Made by a program: the position numbers and the translations under genes. A stretch of DNA of 64,000 nucleotides from Caballeronia grimmiae. GTDB taxonomy: Bacteria; Pseudomonadota; Gammaproteobacteria; Burkholderiales; Burkholderiaceae. Below the pieces are notes generated by a model. It was not told where the DNA came from and did no database searches. It saw nothing but the letters and a program-made list of their open reading frames with translations. The stretch is taken from contig NZ_JFHE01000023.1 of assembly GCF_000698555.1 (NCBI RefSeq), forward strand, positions 1 to 64,000. Direction: 5' to 3'. Shown piece by piece: positions 27,579 to 38,679 of the stretch; positions within the stretch are counted from its first letter, which is position 1, and each line of letters opens with the position of its first letter.

Positions 27579-29978
27579 GAACAGATTCATGATGTCCTGC
27601 TTTTCCTGCTCGCCGACATCCGGCGTCGGCGCGGTCACGCCCGACACGCCGCCTTCCTGCGGCGGCGCCTGACTTACCCCGATCGTCGCGATGAAGCCGT
27701 GGCCCGGCGTCATGTCGTCGTAGTACAGCTCGCCGCCGAGCGATTTCACATCGGGCGGCATCATCGGCCTGTACTCGGGCACGCCTTGCAGCGCGCGCGT
27801 CATGTATTCCATCCACACGGGCAGCGCGAGACCGCCGCCGGTTTCGCGGTCGCCGAGACTGCGCGGATTGTCGTAGCCGATCCACGCGATCGCGACGAGC
27901 GAACGCTGATAGCCGGCGAACCACGCATCGCGCGAATCGTTCGTCGTGCCGGTCTTGCCGGCAAGGTCGCCGCGCTTCATCTGATTCGTCTTCGCAGCCG
28001 TGCCGTGCTGCGCAACACTTTGCAGCAGGCTGTTCATCACGAATGCATTGCGCGGCGTGATGGCGAGCGGCGCGCTGCCCTGCGCGACGAGCGGTTGCGG
28101 ATGCGACACCACGGCGCCACGCGGGTCGGTGATATCGGCGATCAGATACGGATTCACGCGATAGCCGCCGTTCGCGAACACCGCATAGCCCGACGCCATC
28201 TGCAGCGGCGTCACGAGGCCCGCGCCGAGCGCCATCGGCAGATACGCCGGATGACGGTCCGCATCGAAGCCGAAGCGCGTGATGTACTGCTGCGCGTACT
28301 TCGTGCCGATGTTGTTCAGGATGCGGATCGACACCATGTTCTTCGACTTCTGCAGCGCGGTGCGCATGGTCATCGGGCCGTCGAAGCCGCCGCCGTAGTT
28401 CTTCGGCTCCCACGCCTGGCCACCGGTTTCGGCGGCGCTGAAGAAGAGCGGGCCGTCGTTGATGATCGTCGCCGGCGACAAACCTTTCTCCAGCGACGCA
28501 GAATAAATGAACGGCTTGAAGCTCGAGCCCGGCTGACGCCACGCCTGCGTGACGTGGTTGAACTTGTTCTTGTTGAAGTCGAACCCGCCGACGAGCGCGC
28601 GGATTGCGCCGTCCTGCGGCACGAGCGAGATCAACGCGCCTTCGACTTGGGGCAGTTGCGTGATGGACCAGTCGCCGTCGCTGCTTTTCGCGAGCCGCAC
28701 GATCGCGCCCGGACGAATGCGCTGGTTCGGCTGCGCACGCGGCGAAAGCGCGTTCGCGACGAAGCGCAGATCGTTGCCGGTGATGGTGGCCACGTTGCCG
28801 TCGATGAAGCTCGCCTTCACTTCCTTCGGACTCGCCGACGTCACGACCGCCGCGACGATCTCGCCGTTGTCCGGATGCTCGGCGAGCGCATCGTCGATGG
28901 CCTGTTCACGGTCATCCGCGTCCGCCGGCAGATCGATGAAACCTTCCGGCCCGCGATAGCCATGACGCCGTTCGTAGTCCATCAGGCCTCGGCGCAGCGC
29001 GTGATAGGCGGCGTCCTGATCGGCGGAATCGATCGTCGTCACGACGTTGAAGCCGCGCGTATAGGCTTCTTCGCGATATTGCGCGTACATCATCTGCCGG
29101 ACCATTTCCGCGACGTATTCCGCGTGGACACTGAACTCGCGCCCCTGTCCCTTCACGATGAGCGGCTGTTTCACCGCCGTCGCGTACTCTTCCGGCGTGA
29201 TGAAGTTCAGCTCGCGCATCCGCTGAAGGATGTACTCCTGCCGAACCTTCGCGCGCTTCGGATTCACGACCGGGTTATATGCCGACGGCGCCTTCGGCAG
29301 ACCCGCGAGCATCGCCGCTTCGGCGAGCGTGATGTCCTTCAGGTCCTTGCCGAAATAGACGCGCGCCGCGCTCGCAAACCCGTACGCACGCTGTCCGAGA
29401 TAGATCTGATTCATGTACACCTCAAGAATCTGATCCTTCGTCAACGCACGCTCGATCTTGTAGGCGAGCAGCATCTCGTAGATCTTGCGGGTGTACGTCC
29501 TTTCGCTCGACAGGAAGAAGTTTCGCGCGACCTGCATCGTGATCGTGCTCGCGCCTTGCGACGCATGCCCATTCGACAATGCAACCGTTCCCGCGCGCAC
29601 GATGCCCATGACATCGACGCCGCCGTGATCGTAAAAACGCGCGTCTTCGATTGCGAGCACGGCTTTCTTCAGGCGATCGGGCACTTCCTGAATGCGCACG
29701 ACGCTGCGGCGTTCCTCGCCGAATTCGCCGATCAGCACGTGATCGGCGGTGTAGATGCGCAGCGGCACTTTCGGCCGATAGTCGGTGAGCGCATCGAGCG
29801 ATGGCAGGTTCGGCATCGCCACGATGAGCGCATAGCCGAACACCAGCGCAATGGAGACGATCAGCGCGAAAACGCAGACGAGCGAGCCTAAAAGCAGCCG
29901 CGCAAACCACGAACGTCGAGGCTTTATCGGGCCTTCGGGCGGCGTGGCCGGCGGATTAGTCGGGGAAGAGGATTGCAT
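27567..29978 (-). CDS. mrcA: Penicillin-binding protein 1A
   Basis: 803 residues. N-terminal membrane anchor at about residues 25-52, GT51 glycosyltransferase domain with EDARFYDHGGVD and KIYEMLLAYKIERAL, then the transpeptidase with SxxK in PGSSFKPFIYS, SKN in LQKSKNMVSIR and KTGTTNDSRDAWF. Bifunctional peptidoglycan synthase. The C-terminal tail is Gly/Pro/Glu-rich. Divergent from the pil operon, as mrcA is from hofMNOPQ in E. coli. Confidence 0.96.
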   Translation of the reverse strand: MQSSSPTNPPATPPEGPIKPRRSWFARLLLGSLVCVFALIVSIALVFGYALIVAMPNLPSLDALTDYRPKVPLRIYTADHVLIGEFGEERRSVVRIQEVPDRLKKAVLAIEDARFYDHGGVDVMGIVRAGTVALSNGHASQGASTITMQVARNFFLSSERTYTRKIYEMLLAYKIERALTKDQILEVYMNQIYLGQRAYGFASAARVYFGKDLKDITLAEAAMLAGLPKAPSAYNPVVNPKRAKVRQEYILQRMRELNFITPEEYATAVKQPLIVKGQGREFSVHAEYVAEMVRQMMYAQYREEAYTRGFNVVTTIDSADQDAAYHALRRGLMDYERRHGYRGPEGFIDLPADADDREQAIDDALAEHPDNGEIVAAVVTSASPKEVKASFIDGNVATITGNDLRFVANALSPRAQPNQRIRPGAIVRLAKSSDGDWSITQLPQVEGALISLVPQDGAIRALVGGFDFNKNKFNHVTQAWRQPGSSFKPFIYSASLEKGLSPATIINDGPLFFSAAETGGQAWEPKNYGGGFDGPMTMRTALQKSKNMVSIRILNNIGTKYAQQYITRFGFDADRHPAYLPMALGAGLVTPLQMASGYAVFANGGYRVNPYLIADITDPRGAVVSHPQPLVAQGSAPLAITPRNAFVMNSLLQSVAQHGTAAKTNQMKRGDLAGKTGTTNDSRDAWFAGYQRSLVAIAWIGYDNPRSLGDRETGGGLALPVWMEYMTRALQGVPEYRPMMPPDVKSLGGELYYDDMTPGHGFIATIGVSQAPPQEGGVSGVTAPTPDVGEQEKQDIMNLFKGQ

Positions 29979-29996
29979 AGCACCACCAAAAACAGT

Positions 29997-30018
29997 CCCG
30001 GGATTATAGCCGTCCGGG
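29997..30018 (-). promoter_or_regulatory. Candidate mrcA promoter -10 in a short dyad
   Basis: On the minus strand a perfect TATAAT covers 30008-30003, 24 bp before the mrcA start. It lies between CCCGG and CCGGG arms (29997-30001 / 30014-30018). A convincing -35 is not seen. Confidence 0.4.
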
Positions 30019-30229
30019 TTTCGGGAATTTCCTAGGCACTCGGGTAACAGTCCAATGCAATCCGCGTCGCTTTTCCTGTTGCCAAGATACGCGCGATGTC
30101 CCGCGAAAACATCGTGTCATCGCTCGCGTTAGCCGTTCGGCCGAATGTTCGCCGTGTGCCGCCTTCACGAGAATTCGTGCATCGAAAGCGCGCGAATGTT
30201 TCGGCGCGCGAGTGACGGAAGGAGTGGAC

Positions 30230-31231
30230 ATGAAGAAGGAAAGCGCCTTGCGCGGCGCGGTGCTGACGGTCACGCGCCGGTTCGCGGCGGGTATCGACAT
30301 AAGCGAGGACGCAGTGCGGCTCGCGGTTCTCAGCCGGCGGCTGAAGCGGGATTCGACCGTGTGCGTCGAGCATCTGGATGCGGTTCCAATCGCGGCGGGG
30401 GCGGTGGTGGGCGGCGATTTCGTCGATCGCGCGGCCGTCGCTGCGGCGTTGCGCGAAGCGGTCGAACGCATGCCGCAGAACGGCGCGTGGAGCGCGCTGC
30501 GCTGTTCGATGGGCCTCCCCGCATCGGCGACGCTGACCACACGGGTGCCGCTCGCGCGGCTGATCGAGGCGCGTCAGCCGGACGTGCCGGATATCGGCAG
30601 CGATCCACGCGGCTTGCTCGAGCCGGCGGTGCTCGCCGAGGCGGAGCGCGCATCGGGCATGGAGCGCGGCGCGCTCGCAGTCGACTGGTCCGTCGAGGCT
30701 CGCGACGACGGGAACGCCTATGTGACGATCGCGGCGACGGCCAGGCGGCACGTCGAGGCGCGCGTGGAAACGGCGGCGGCAGCGGGCATCGCGTTGTGCG
30801 CCATCGACGGCGAACCGGCCGCGGCCCTGCGCGCGATGCGTCATTCGGGCCGCGTCGAACTGGACGCCGATGCGCGCTATCTCGCTTGCTGGCTCGAAAG
30901 CTCGGGGCTGCACGCGTGGGTCGTGAGCGCCGGCGAAGTGGAGAGCGAGGCGCGCTATCCCGCGCCGGAATACGTGAGCATCGCTGACGCGCTGCGCCAT
31001 CTGGCGGGCGAAACGACGCCGATCGACTGCGCGTACGTCGGCGGTCAGACGCACTTGCTGACGAACGCGGGCCTTCCGCTGCCGGCGCTGGCGAAGATCG
31101 TCGGCTGCCCCGCGCTGCCCTTCGAGGCTGCGCCGTATTGCAACGGCGCGTCGGAAATCGATGCCGCGATGAAGCATTCGCCGCTTTTCGCCACCGCGTT
31201 CGGACTCGCATTGCGCGAGGTGCTGCAATGA
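30230..31231 (+). CDS. pilM: Type IV pilus assembly protein PilM-like (HofM)
   Basis: 333 residues, start at MKKESALRG with GGAAGGAG as ribosome binding site. Actin-like ATPase-fold protein: FAAGIDISEDAVRLAVLSRR near the N-terminus and TPIDCAYVGGQTHLLTNAGLP late in the protein. PilM binds the cytoplasmic end of PilN and links the pilus machine to the inner membrane. Followed by pilN with an ATGA overlap. The gene is divergent relative to canonical PilM, closer in context to E. coli HofM. Confidence 0.85.
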   Translation: MKKESALRGAVLTVTRRFAAGIDISEDAVRLAVLSRRLKRDSTVCVEHLDAVPIAAGAVVGGDFVDRAAVAAALREAVERMPQNGAWSALRCSMGLPASATLTTRVPLARLIEARQPDVPDIGSDPRGLLEPAVLAEAERASGMERGALAVDWSVEARDDGNAYVTIAATARRHVEARVETAAAAGIALCAIDGEPAAALRAMRHSGRVELDADARYLACWLESSGLHAWVVSAGEVESEARYPAPEYVSIADALRHLAGETTPIDCAYVGGQTHLLTNAGLPLPALAKIVGCPALPFEAAPYCNGASEIDAAMKHSPLFATAFGLALREVLQ

Positions 31232-31878
31232 CGAGCGCCGCCACCATCGACGGCTTCAATCTGCTGCCTTACCGGTCTCGCAACCGTCGTGCGCTGCGAC
31301 GGCAGCGGCTCGCGATCCTGGCCGTCGCAAGCCTCGCCGGATGCGCGGCTGTGGGAAGCGTCGCGGGCTGGGACGCCTTCGAGCGCACGCGTCTGGATGA
31401 ACGGCGTATCGCACTGGAAGCGACGCTGCGCGCATCGAACGCGGCTATCGACGAACACGCGCGCCTTCTTCGCACCGAGGCCGAGCGTCGCCGGGCGCGT
31501 GACGCGGCGCAACCGCTCGCCGGACCGCGCGACCGGTTCCTCGCGCTGCTGGAAGCGCTCGCGGATGCGCCGTCGCGCACGGACGTCGTTCTCCAACGCA
31601 TTTCCCAGCGGGCCGATGAAGTCGAGCTTGCCGCGCTCGCCCCGGATTCCCAGACGGCGGCGCGCTGGCTCAAACGGCTGGAGGACTTGCGCGGCGTGCA
31701 ATCGGTCGAGGTCGTGGAGATGAAGCGGCGCGTGGAAACGGGGCCATCCGCGAAGCGCGATGCGGTCGCGCCGGCAATCGATCGCTATGAATTTATCGCG
31801 CTGGTGCGCTATGCGCCGGCTGAAGCGAAAACCACGGCCGCACCGGCGAAAACATCAATGCAAAGGAAACCGCAATGA
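31228..31878 (+). CDS. pilN: Pilus alignment protein PilN-like (HofN)
   Basis: 216 residues. The N-terminus IDGFNLLPYRSRNRRALRRQ contains the NLLPYR motif that binds PilM. One membrane segment at about residues 27-48, then a coiled-coil region (RTRLDERRIALEATLRASNA) and a periplasmic domain. Coupled to pilM and pilO by four-base overlaps at both ends. Confidence 0.86.
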   Translation: MTSAATIDGFNLLPYRSRNRRALRRQRLAILAVASLAGCAAVGSVAGWDAFERTRLDERRIALEATLRASNAAIDEHARLLRTEAERRRARDAAQPLAGPRDRFLALLEALADAPSRTDVVLQRISQRADEVELAALAPDSQTAARWLKRLEDLRGVQSVEVVEMKRRVETGPSAKRDAVAPAIDRYEFIALVRYAPAEAKTTAAPAKTSMQRKPQ

Positions 31879-32765
31879 ACACCCTGACGATGACTGTCCC
31901 CGGGGGCTTGCGCTCGCACTCGCACGGGCGCGCCCGCACTCCGCTGCTGCGACCGCTGCACGCGTGGTCGACGCGCCGCACGGCTCTTACGGCGCTCGCG
32001 CTTTTCGTATGCGTGTTCGCGCTGGGCGTCGAAGGCTGGCTCGCTTCGGGCCTGAGCCAGCGCGATGCCGCCCGCACCGCGCTCGCCGCAACCCAACGCA
32101 AAGCGGACGATGCCCGCGGAATCGTCGCGGCGTTGCCGGAACTACGCGCGCGCATTGCGGCCACGAGCATGACGCCCGCCACCTGGACCGCTGCCGATGC
32201 GCTTCACGCAGTGGCCGCACTCGCTGCGCAGAGCGGACTGCGCGTGACGGAGATCGAGCCGCAATCGTCGGCGAAAAGCGGAGCCCGGACGTCAACGCAG
32301 CCGGCAACGGAACGCGCGCTCACCTTCCGGGCGGACGGCGCGTTTCCCGAAGTTCGCCGCTTTCTGGAGGCGCTCGCCGGCCTGCCGCGCCTGATCGTGC
32401 CGGAGGCTGTGCAAATCAAGCGTCAGGCCGGCGCGGTGACGATCGATGCGACACTGCGCATCCACGAAACGCTGCCTGCGGTGCCGCTTTCGGAGCCCGC
32501 GCGCACGAACGCCTTCATCGTCGATCCGTTCGGCAGGGACGGCGCAACCGGTCTCGCTCGTGATGCGGGCATGCTGCTCGTCGGCACGATGGTGGCGCGC
32601 CACCGCGCGATGGCGCTCGTGCAGAGCGCGAAGAACGTCGACCACTACGAACCGGGACAGCAGATCGGCGACGAGCGGCTCGAACGCGTTCAGCCCCGCG
32701 CGATACAGCTTGCAAGCGGCGAGGGCGCGTCGCGGATGCTGACGTTCGCGGAGGATCGCAAGTGA
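31875..32765 (+). CDS. Fused PilO-PilP-like pilus assembly protein
   Basis: 296 residues. Residues 1-about 205 look like PilO: a membrane segment (LTALALFVCVFALGVEGWLA, about 36-55), coiled coil and ferredoxin-like periplasmic domain. The last 85 residues resemble PilP: FIVDPFGRDG, then MLLVGTMVARHRAMALVQS and YEPGQQIGDERLERVQPRAI. No separate lipoprotein PilP gene is present; pilQ starts four bases before this stop. So the PilP homology domain, which binds PilQ, seems joined to PilO without a lipobox. The domain calls are mine by pattern. Confidence 0.72.
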   Translation: MNTLTMTVPGGLRSHSHGRARTPLLRPLHAWSTRRTALTALALFVCVFALGVEGWLASGLSQRDAARTALAATQRKADDARGIVAALPELRARIAATSMTPATWTAADALHAVAALAAQSGLRVTEIEPQSSAKSGARTSTQPATERALTFRADGAFPEVRRFLEALAGLPRLIVPEAVQIKRQAGAVTIDATLRIHETLPAVPLSEPARTNAFIVDPFGRDGATGLARDAGMLLVGTMVARHRAMALVQSAKNVDHYEPGQQIGDERLERVQPRAIQLASGEGASRMLTFAEDRK

Positions 32766-34273
32766 GCAAGGCGCTATGCATCTTCCGCGCGATGAGCGTC
32801 GCGGCGATCATCGTGGCGCGTGCGGCAACGGCGGCCGACGTCGGCGATGCGCCCGTCGCGCCGTTGCCGCCGCTACCGGCAACGCTGGATACGCTCCCGA
32901 CGGATCAGTTCGCAATCGATACGGCCATTCCGCTGGCGCCACCGCCGCCGCCCCAAACAACGGCCACGGCAAGCGCGGAAAAGCCCGCTGCCGAATCCGC
33001 CGAGCCGCTCGAAGGACCGCCGGTGCCGCTGCGGCAACTGGAACGCCTCAGCGGAACGAAGGCCGATGACGGCAAGCCGATCACGCTCGACCTTAAAAAC
33101 GCCGACCTGAGCGCCGCGCTGCAAGGCTTCGCGCGCTTCACCGGCCTCAACATCATCGCGAGCGAGAAGGTGCGCGGGCTGGTGTCGATCAATCTCGTCG
33201 CGGTGCCGTGGCGGCGCGCGTTCGACACGCTTCTCGAGGTCAACGGCCTGGCGATGGAGCAGCACGGCAACGTGATCTGGGTCGCGCCGCTCGCCGAACT
33301 CGCGGCGCGCGAGAAGTTGCGCTATGAGGCGCACGCGCGCGCGGCGGAACTGGAGCCGCTCGCAAGCCGCACCTTCACGTTGCGCTATCCGCGTGCCGAA
33401 GACGTGCGCAAGCTGCTGACCGGCTCGGGCACGCAGCGCGTGCTGTCGAAGCGCGGCTCCGCCATGGCCGACGCGCGCACCAATCTGCTTTTCGTCACCG
33501 ATCTCGACGCTCGCGTGCAGCAGATCGCCGAGCTGATCGCATCCATCGACAGGCCGACGCCGCAAGTGATGATCGAAGCGCGCATCGTCGAAGGCGAGAC
33601 CGGGCTGTCGCGCAACCTCGGCGTCAAGCTGGGCGTCGCGCCGACAGGAGACTCCGCGCGCGGCATCGCGGGCGGCAAGGACGGGGTGGTATACGATCTG
33701 TCGGCGCGGCCGCTCAACGGTTTCGACGCGGCAACCGCTGGGCTCACGCTTTTCGCCGCGCAGGCCACGCGGCTGCTGGACATCGAACTCAGCGCGCTCG
33801 AATCCGAGGGGCGGGGACAGATCGTGTCGCGACCGCGCGTCGTGACGGCGGATCGCGTGAAGGCGATCGTCGAACAGGGCACGGAGCTGCCGTATCAGGC
33901 GAAAGTCGGCAATGGCGTCTCGGGCGTGCAGTTTCGGCGCGCTGCGCTCAAACTGGAGGTCGAGCCGCAAATCACGCCGCACGGGCACGTCATTCTCGAT
34001 CTGGATGTCGCGAAAGACAGCGTCGGCGAGCAGACGGCGGCAGGGCCGGCCATCAACACGAAGCACGTGCAGACGCGCGTGGAAGTGGAGGATGGCGGGA
34101 CCGTGGCGATCGGCGGCATTTATTCAGAAGACGAACGGGTCGATGTCACCGGCGTGCCGGGATTGTCGAAGCTGCCGCTGATCGGCTGGCTGTTTCGTCA
34201 CGACGCGCGGCGCAAGTCGCAGAGCGAGCTGGTCATCCTGATCACGCCGCATGTGGTGGCGGCGAAGGGATGA
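32762..34273 (+). CDS. pilQ: Type IV pilus/competence secretin PilQ (HofQ-like)
   Basis: 503 residues, shorter than typical PilQ of about 700, as it lacks the N-terminal AMIN repeats. Signal peptide to about residue 25 (ARAATAADV), Pro/Ala-rich linker, one secretin N0/STN-like domain ([20 protein letters not shown]), one N1 domain with RTNLLFVTD, then the secretin core with [16 protein letters not shown] segment ([15 protein letters not shown]) and [20 protein letters not shown]. Forms the outer-membrane gate for pili or DNA uptake. Confidence 0.9.
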   Translation: MSKALCIFRAMSVAAIIVARAATAADVGDAPVAPLPPLPATLDTLPTDQFAIDTAIPLAPPPPPQTTATASAEKPAAESAEPLEGPPVPLRQLERLSGTKADDGKPITLDLKNADLSAALQGFARFTGLNIIASEKVRGLVSINLVAVPWRRAFDTLLEVNGLAMEQHGNVIWVAPLAELAAREKLRYEAHARAAELEPLASRTFTLRYPRAEDVRKLLTGSGTQRVLSKRGSAMADARTNLLFVTDLDARVQQIAELIASIDRPTPQVMIEARIVEGETGLSRNLGVKLGVAPTGDSARGIAGGKDGVVYDLSARPLNGFDAATAGLTLFAAQATRLLDIELSALESEGRGQIVSRPRVVTADRVKAIVEQGTELPYQAKVGNGVSGVQFRRAALKLEVEPQITPHGHVILDLDVAKDSVGEQTAAGPAINTKHVQTRVEVEDGGTVAIGGIYSEDERVDVTGVPGLSKLPLIGWLFRHDARRKSQSELVILITPHVVAAKG

Positions 34274-34356
34274 CGCGGGGCGCGCGACTCGACAAAGCGG
34301 GCGGTTTGCCCTTAAGCTGCCGCACGAACAAATTGCATATTGTCAAAGGATCAAGG

Positions 34357-34908
34357 TTGCAGGAAGGGCACGCGAACGCGAACATCTTCTTCGTCGGACT
34401 CATGGGGGCGGGTAAAACCACCGTGGGCCGTGCGGTTGCGCGCCGTTTGCAGCGCTCGTTCATCGATTCCGACCTGGAAATCGAAGCACGCACCGGCGCG
34501 CGGATACCCGTGATCTGGGAACTCGAAGGCGAGGCCGGATTCCGCCAGCGCGAAGCCAACGTCATCGACGAGTTGTCGCAGAAGAGCGGCATCGTGCTCG
34601 CGACAGGCGGCGGCGCGGTGCTGCGGCAGGAGAATCGCGAACATCTGAGGAATCGCGGCATCGTCATTTATCTGCGCGCGAATCCGCACGATCTCTGGCA
34701 GCGCACCCGCCGCGACAAGAACCGGCCGCTGCTTCAGACCGAAGATCCGCGCGGCAAGCTGGAAGCGCTGTTCAAGACGCGCGATCCGCTCTATCAGGAA
34801 TGTGCGCATTTCGTCGTGGAGACCGGGCGGCCGACGGTCAACGCGCTCGTCAACATGGTCCTGATGCAACTGGAGGTGGCCGGCGTCATCAAGTCGGCTG
34901 AGTCATAA
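34357..34908 (+). CDS. aroK: Shikimate kinase
   Basis: 183 residues from a TTG start at 34357, preceded by AAAGGA; an ATG at 34270 overlapping the pilQ stop would add 29 residues that are not conserved in the family. P-loop [11 protein letters not shown], shikimate-binding [11 protein letters not shown] and [11 protein letters not shown] lid region are intact. Phosphorylates shikimate in the aromatic pathway. Coupled to aroB by a one-base overlap. Confidence 0.93.
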   Translation: MQEGHANANIFFVGLMGAGKTTVGRAVARRLQRSFIDSDLEIEARTGARIPVIWELEGEAGFRQREANVIDELSQKSGIVLATGGGAVLRQENREHLRNRGIVIYLRANPHDLWQRTRRDKNRPLLQTEDPRGKLEALFKTRDPLYQECAHFVVETGRPTVNALVNMVLMQLEVAGVIKSAES

Positions 34909-35993
34909 TGTCCGCCATGATTACAGTCAATGTCGAACTGGGCGAGCGCGCCTATCCCATTCATATCGGTGCGGGGCTGATCGGGCGCACGGAGCTTTTT
35001 GCGCCGCATATCAAGGGCTCGTCGGTGGCCATCGTCACCAATGCGACCGTCGATCCGCTCTATGGCGATGCGCTGCGCGCCGCGCTCGAACCGCTCGGCA
35101 AGAAAGTGACGACCGTCGTTCTGCCCGACGGCGAAGCGCACAAGAACTGGGAAACGCTCAATACCATCTTCGACGCGCTCCTCACCGAACGCGCCGATCG
35201 CAAGACGACGCTCATCGCGCTCGGCGGCGGCGTCGTCGGCGACATGACCGGCTTCGCGGCGGCCTGCTACATGCGCGGCGTGCCGTTCATTCAGGTGCCG
35301 ACCACGCTGCTTGCGCAGGTGGATTCGTCGGTCGGGGGCAAGACCGGCATCAATCACCCGCTCGGCAAGAACATGATCGGAGCGTTCTATCAGCCGCAGG
35401 CTGTCATCGCCGATATCGCCGCACTGCACACGCTGCCGGAACGCGAACTGGCCGCGGGCATCGCGGAAGTCATCAAGACGGGCGCGATCGCCGATGCCGG
35501 TTTCTTCCACTGGATCGAAGCGAACATCGGCGCATTGAACAGCCGCGACGAAAGCGCGCTCGCGCATGCGGTCAAACGTTCGTGCGAGATCAAGGCATCG
35601 GTTGTGGCGTCGGACGAACGCGAAGGCGGGCAGCGCGCCATCCTCAATTTCGGCCATACGTTCGGCCACGCCATCGAAGCCGGGCTCGGCTATGGCGAAT
35701 GGCTGCACGGCGAAGCGGTCGGTTGCGGCATGGTCATGGCGGCCGACTTGTCGGTGCGCCTCGGCAAGCTCGACGACGCCGCACGCAAGCGGCTGGTGCG
35801 CGTCATCGAGGCGGCGAAGCTGCCGGTCGTCGGCCCGAAGCTGGGCGATGACCGCTACGTCGACCTGATGAAAGTCGACAAGAAAGCCGAAGCCGGCGAA
35901 ATCAAATTCATCCTGCTGACTCGTTTTGGCGCGACGGAGATCACGAGCGCGCCCGATCAGGCCGTGCGTGCGACGCTCGCAGCTAGCGTCTGA
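34908..35993 (+). CDS. aroB: 3-dehydroquinate synthase
   Basis: 361 residues. NAD-binding [19 protein letters not shown], the metal ligands in [20 protein letters not shown], and [18 protein letters not shown] are all present. It cyclises DAHP to 3-dehydroquinate, step two of the shikimate pathway. Start TAATG overlaps aroK; a second ATG nine bases on is also possible. Confidence 0.97.
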   Translation: MSAMITVNVELGERAYPIHIGAGLIGRTELFAPHIKGSSVAIVTNATVDPLYGDALRAALEPLGKKVTTVVLPDGEAHKNWETLNTIFDALLTERADRKTTLIALGGGVVGDMTGFAAACYMRGVPFIQVPTTLLAQVDSSVGGKTGINHPLGKNMIGAFYQPQAVIADIAALHTLPERELAAGIAEVIKTGAIADAGFFHWIEANIGALNSRDESALAHAVKRSCEIKASVVASDEREGGQRAILNFGHTFGHAIEAGLGYGEWLHGEAVGCGMVMAADLSVRLGKLDDAARKRLVRVIEAAKLPVVGPKLGDDRYVDLMKVDKKAEAGEIKFILLTRFGATEITSAPDQAVRATLAASV

Positions 35994-36036
35994 GCGCCAC
36001 GCAGCAGCCGGAACCACGACGATGCGGAGGCAGCCG

Positions 36037-37251
36037 GTGAGCGAAACAGAAGCAGGATTCGGAGCGCCGTCGCAAGGGGCGCTCGAAGCCCATCTTGCGC
36101 CGTATGCGGCGCGTTCGTCGACGTCGCGCGGACGCCGCTATGCGGAGACGCCGCCCGCCGCGCGCACCGAGTTTCAGCGCGACCGCGATCGCATCGTGCA
36201 TTCGACGGCCTTTCGCCGGCTCGAATACAAGACCCAGGTTTTCGTCAATCACGAAGGCGACCTGTTCCGCACGCGTCTGACGCACAGTCTGGAAGTGGCG
36301 CAAATCGCGCGTTCCGTCGCGCGCAATCTGCGGCTGAACGAAGACCTCGTCGAGGCGATATCGCTTGCGCATGATCTCGGTCACACGCCGTTCGGCCACG
36401 CCGGGCAGGACGCGCTGCACGAATGCATGCGCGATCAAGGCGGCTTTGAACACAATCTGCAAAGTCTCGCGGTCGTCGATCAGCTCGAAGAGCACTACGG
36501 CGCGTTCGACGGACTCAACCTCTGCTTCGAAACGCGTGAAGGCATTCTCAAGCATTGCTCACGCGAGAACGCACGCAAGCTGGGCGAACTCGGCGAACGC
36601 TTTCTCGCGGGCAGGCAGCCATCGCTCGAAGCGCAGATTGCCAACGTCGCGGACGAGATCGCGTACAACAATCACGACGTCGACGATGGCCTGCGTTCCG
36701 GCCTGCTCACGCTCGAGCAAATGTCCGAAGTGAGTCTCTGGCATACGCACTTCGATGCGGCGCGCGCGGAGTTCCCCGGCATCGAAGGCCGCAGGCTCAT
36801 TCACGAGACCATACGCCGCATCATCAATACGCTGATCGTGGATCTGATCGAGACCACGAGCCGCAATCTGGCGCGCGTGAAGCCGGCATCCATCGAAGAC
36901 GTGCGCAGTGCGCCGCTGCTCGTCGCGCATAGCGATGAAGTCGCCGCGCAAGCCGCCGCGCTCAAGCGCTTCCTGTTCAAGAACCTGTATCGCCATTACC
37001 GCGTGATGCGCATGGCCAACAAGGCGAAGCGCGTCGTCACCGGCCTGTTCGACGCCTTTACCGACGACCCGCGCTTGCTGCCGCCCGCGTACCAGGCGCG
37101 TCTCGCCGTGGCCGAAGAGTCCGCGAACGACGCCGCCGCGCCATGCCACGAGAGCACGCAGGCGCGGCTGATCGCGCATTACATCGCGGGAATGACGGAT
37201 CGATATGCACTGAAGGAATACCAACGTCTGTTTGTCATCGACAACAATTAA
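36037..37251 (+). CDS. dgt: Deoxyguanosinetriphosphate triphosphohydrolase-like protein (dGTPase)
   Basis: 404 residues from the GTG at 36037, which follows GGAGG by 6 bp; the ATG at 36022 is less likely. HD-domain protein: [35 protein letters not shown] and [13 protein letters not shown] give the metal ligands. Hydrolyses dNTPs to deoxynucleoside plus tripolyphosphate. Downstream of aroKB as in many betaproteobacteria. Confidence 0.93.
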   Translation: MSETEAGFGAPSQGALEAHLAPYAARSSTSRGRRYAETPPAARTEFQRDRDRIVHSTAFRRLEYKTQVFVNHEGDLFRTRLTHSLEVAQIARSVARNLRLNEDLVEAISLAHDLGHTPFGHAGQDALHECMRDQGGFEHNLQSLAVVDQLEEHYGAFDGLNLCFETREGILKHCSRENARKLGELGERFLAGRQPSLEAQIANVADEIAYNNHDVDDGLRSGLLTLEQMSEVSLWHTHFDAARAEFPGIEGRRLIHETIRRIINTLIVDLIETTSRNLARVKPASIEDVRSAPLLVAHSDEVAAQAAALKRFLFKNLYRHYRVMRMANKAKRVVTGLFDAFTDDPRLLPPAYQARLAVAEESANDAAAPCHESTQARLIAHYIAGMTDRYALKEYQRLFVIDNN

Positions 37252-37297
37252 GATCGCGCGTTTTCAAGCGCGAATCTGTAAAAAAGGAGACTCATCG

Positions 37298-38623
37298 ATG
37301 AAATGCACGCCCTCGTTCCGCTCGATCACGGCCGCTGCCGTTCTGGCCTTCGGCGCCAGCACCGCAGCGCGCGCCGCGACGGAAATCCAGTTCTGGCACG
37401 CGATGGAGGCCGCCCTCGGCGAGCGCGTGAACGACATCGCCAAGGACTTCAACGCGTCGCAGAGCGACTACACGATCGTCCCGGTGTTCAAGGGCACCTA
37501 TGACCAGACGCTTGCAGCGGGCATCGCGGCGTATCGCAGCGGCAATGCGCCCGCGATCCTGCAAGTCTACGAAGTCGGCACCGCAACGATGATGCAGGCG
37601 AAAAAGGCCGTGCTCCCGGTCTCCGACGTGTTCAAGCAAGCGGGCGTGCCGCTCGACGAGAAGGCGTTCGTGCCGACCATCGCCGGCTATTACAGCGACG
37701 CGAAGACCGGCCATCTCATCTCCATGCCGTTCAACAGTTCCACGCCCGTTCTGTACTACAACAAGGACGCGTTCAAGAAGGCGGGTCTCGATCCGAACCA
37801 GCCGCCGAAAACCTGGGCCGATGTCGAAGCCGACGCGAAGAAGCTGAAGGCGGCGGGCTATTCGTGCGGCTATTCGTCGGGCTGGCAGAGCTGGATTCAG
37901 CTGGAGAACTACAGCGCGTGGCATGCGGCGCCGTTTGCATCGAAGAACAATGGCTTCGACGGACTCGATGCCAAGCTCGAGTTCAACAAGCCGCTGCAGG
38001 TCGCGCATATCCAGTTCCTGCAGAAGATGGCGAAGGAAGGCACGTTCACTTACGTCGGGCGCAAGGACGAGCCGGTATCCAAGTTCTATAGCGGCGACTG
38101 CGGGATCATCACGAACTCGTCGGGCTCGCGGGCGACTATCCAGAAGTATGCGAAGTTCGATTTCGGCGTCGGCATGATGCCTTACGACGCGAGCGTGAAG
38201 GGCGCGCCGCAGAACGCGATCATCGGCGGCGCGAGCCTTTGGGTGCTGGCGGGCAAGGACCCGGCGGTGTACAAGGGCGTCGCGAAGTTCCTCGCGTATC
38301 TGGCCACGCCGCCGGTCGCGGCGAAGTGGCATCAGGACACCGGCTATCTGCCCGTGACGACCGCCGCCTATGAACTCACGCAAAAGCAGGGCTTCTACGA
38401 CAAGAATCCCGGCGCGGACATCGCCATCAAGCAGATGCTGAACAAGCCGCCGCTTGCCTATACCAAGGGCCTGCGTCTCGGCAACATGCCGCAGATTCGC
38501 ACCATCGTCGATGAAGAACTCGAGCAGGTGTGGGCGGAAAAGAAGACGCCGCAGCAGGCGCTCGATTCTTCCGTGCAGCGCGGCGACGAACTTCTGCGCC
38601 GCTTCGAAAAGAGCGGCGGTTAA
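37298..38623 (+). CDS. ugpB: sn-glycerol-3-phosphate ABC transporter, substrate-binding protein
   Basis: 441 residues with signal peptide ending near ARAATE (residue 26). The start at 37298 follows [49 protein letters not shown] and [16 protein letters not shown] match UgpB of the family 1 solute-binding proteins. It captures glycerol-3-phosphate or glycerophosphodiesters in the periplasm. First gene of ugpBAECQ. Confidence 0.94.
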   Translation: MKCTPSFRSITAAAVLAFGASTAARAATEIQFWHAMEAALGERVNDIAKDFNASQSDYTIVPVFKGTYDQTLAAGIAAYRSGNAPAILQVYEVGTATMMQAKKAVLPVSDVFKQAGVPLDEKAFVPTIAGYYSDAKTGHLISMPFNSSTPVLYYNKDAFKKAGLDPNQPPKTWADVEADAKKLKAAGYSCGYSSGWQSWIQLENYSAWHAAPFASKNNGFDGLDAKLEFNKPLQVAHIQFLQKMAKEGTFTYVGRKDEPVSKFYSGDCGIITNSSGSRATIQKYAKFDFGVGMMPYDASVKGAPQNAIIGGASLWVLAGKDPAVYKGVAKFLAYLATPPVAAKWHQDTGYLPVTTAAYELTQKQGFYDKNPGADIAIKQMLNKPPLAYTKGLRLGNMPQIRTIVDEELEQVWAEKKTPQQALDSSVQRGDELLRRFEKSGG

Positions 38624-38679
38624 GCGCCACGGTCAGGCATGCGCCCGCGCCAAACGCGGGCGCCGTTCAGGACATACCG

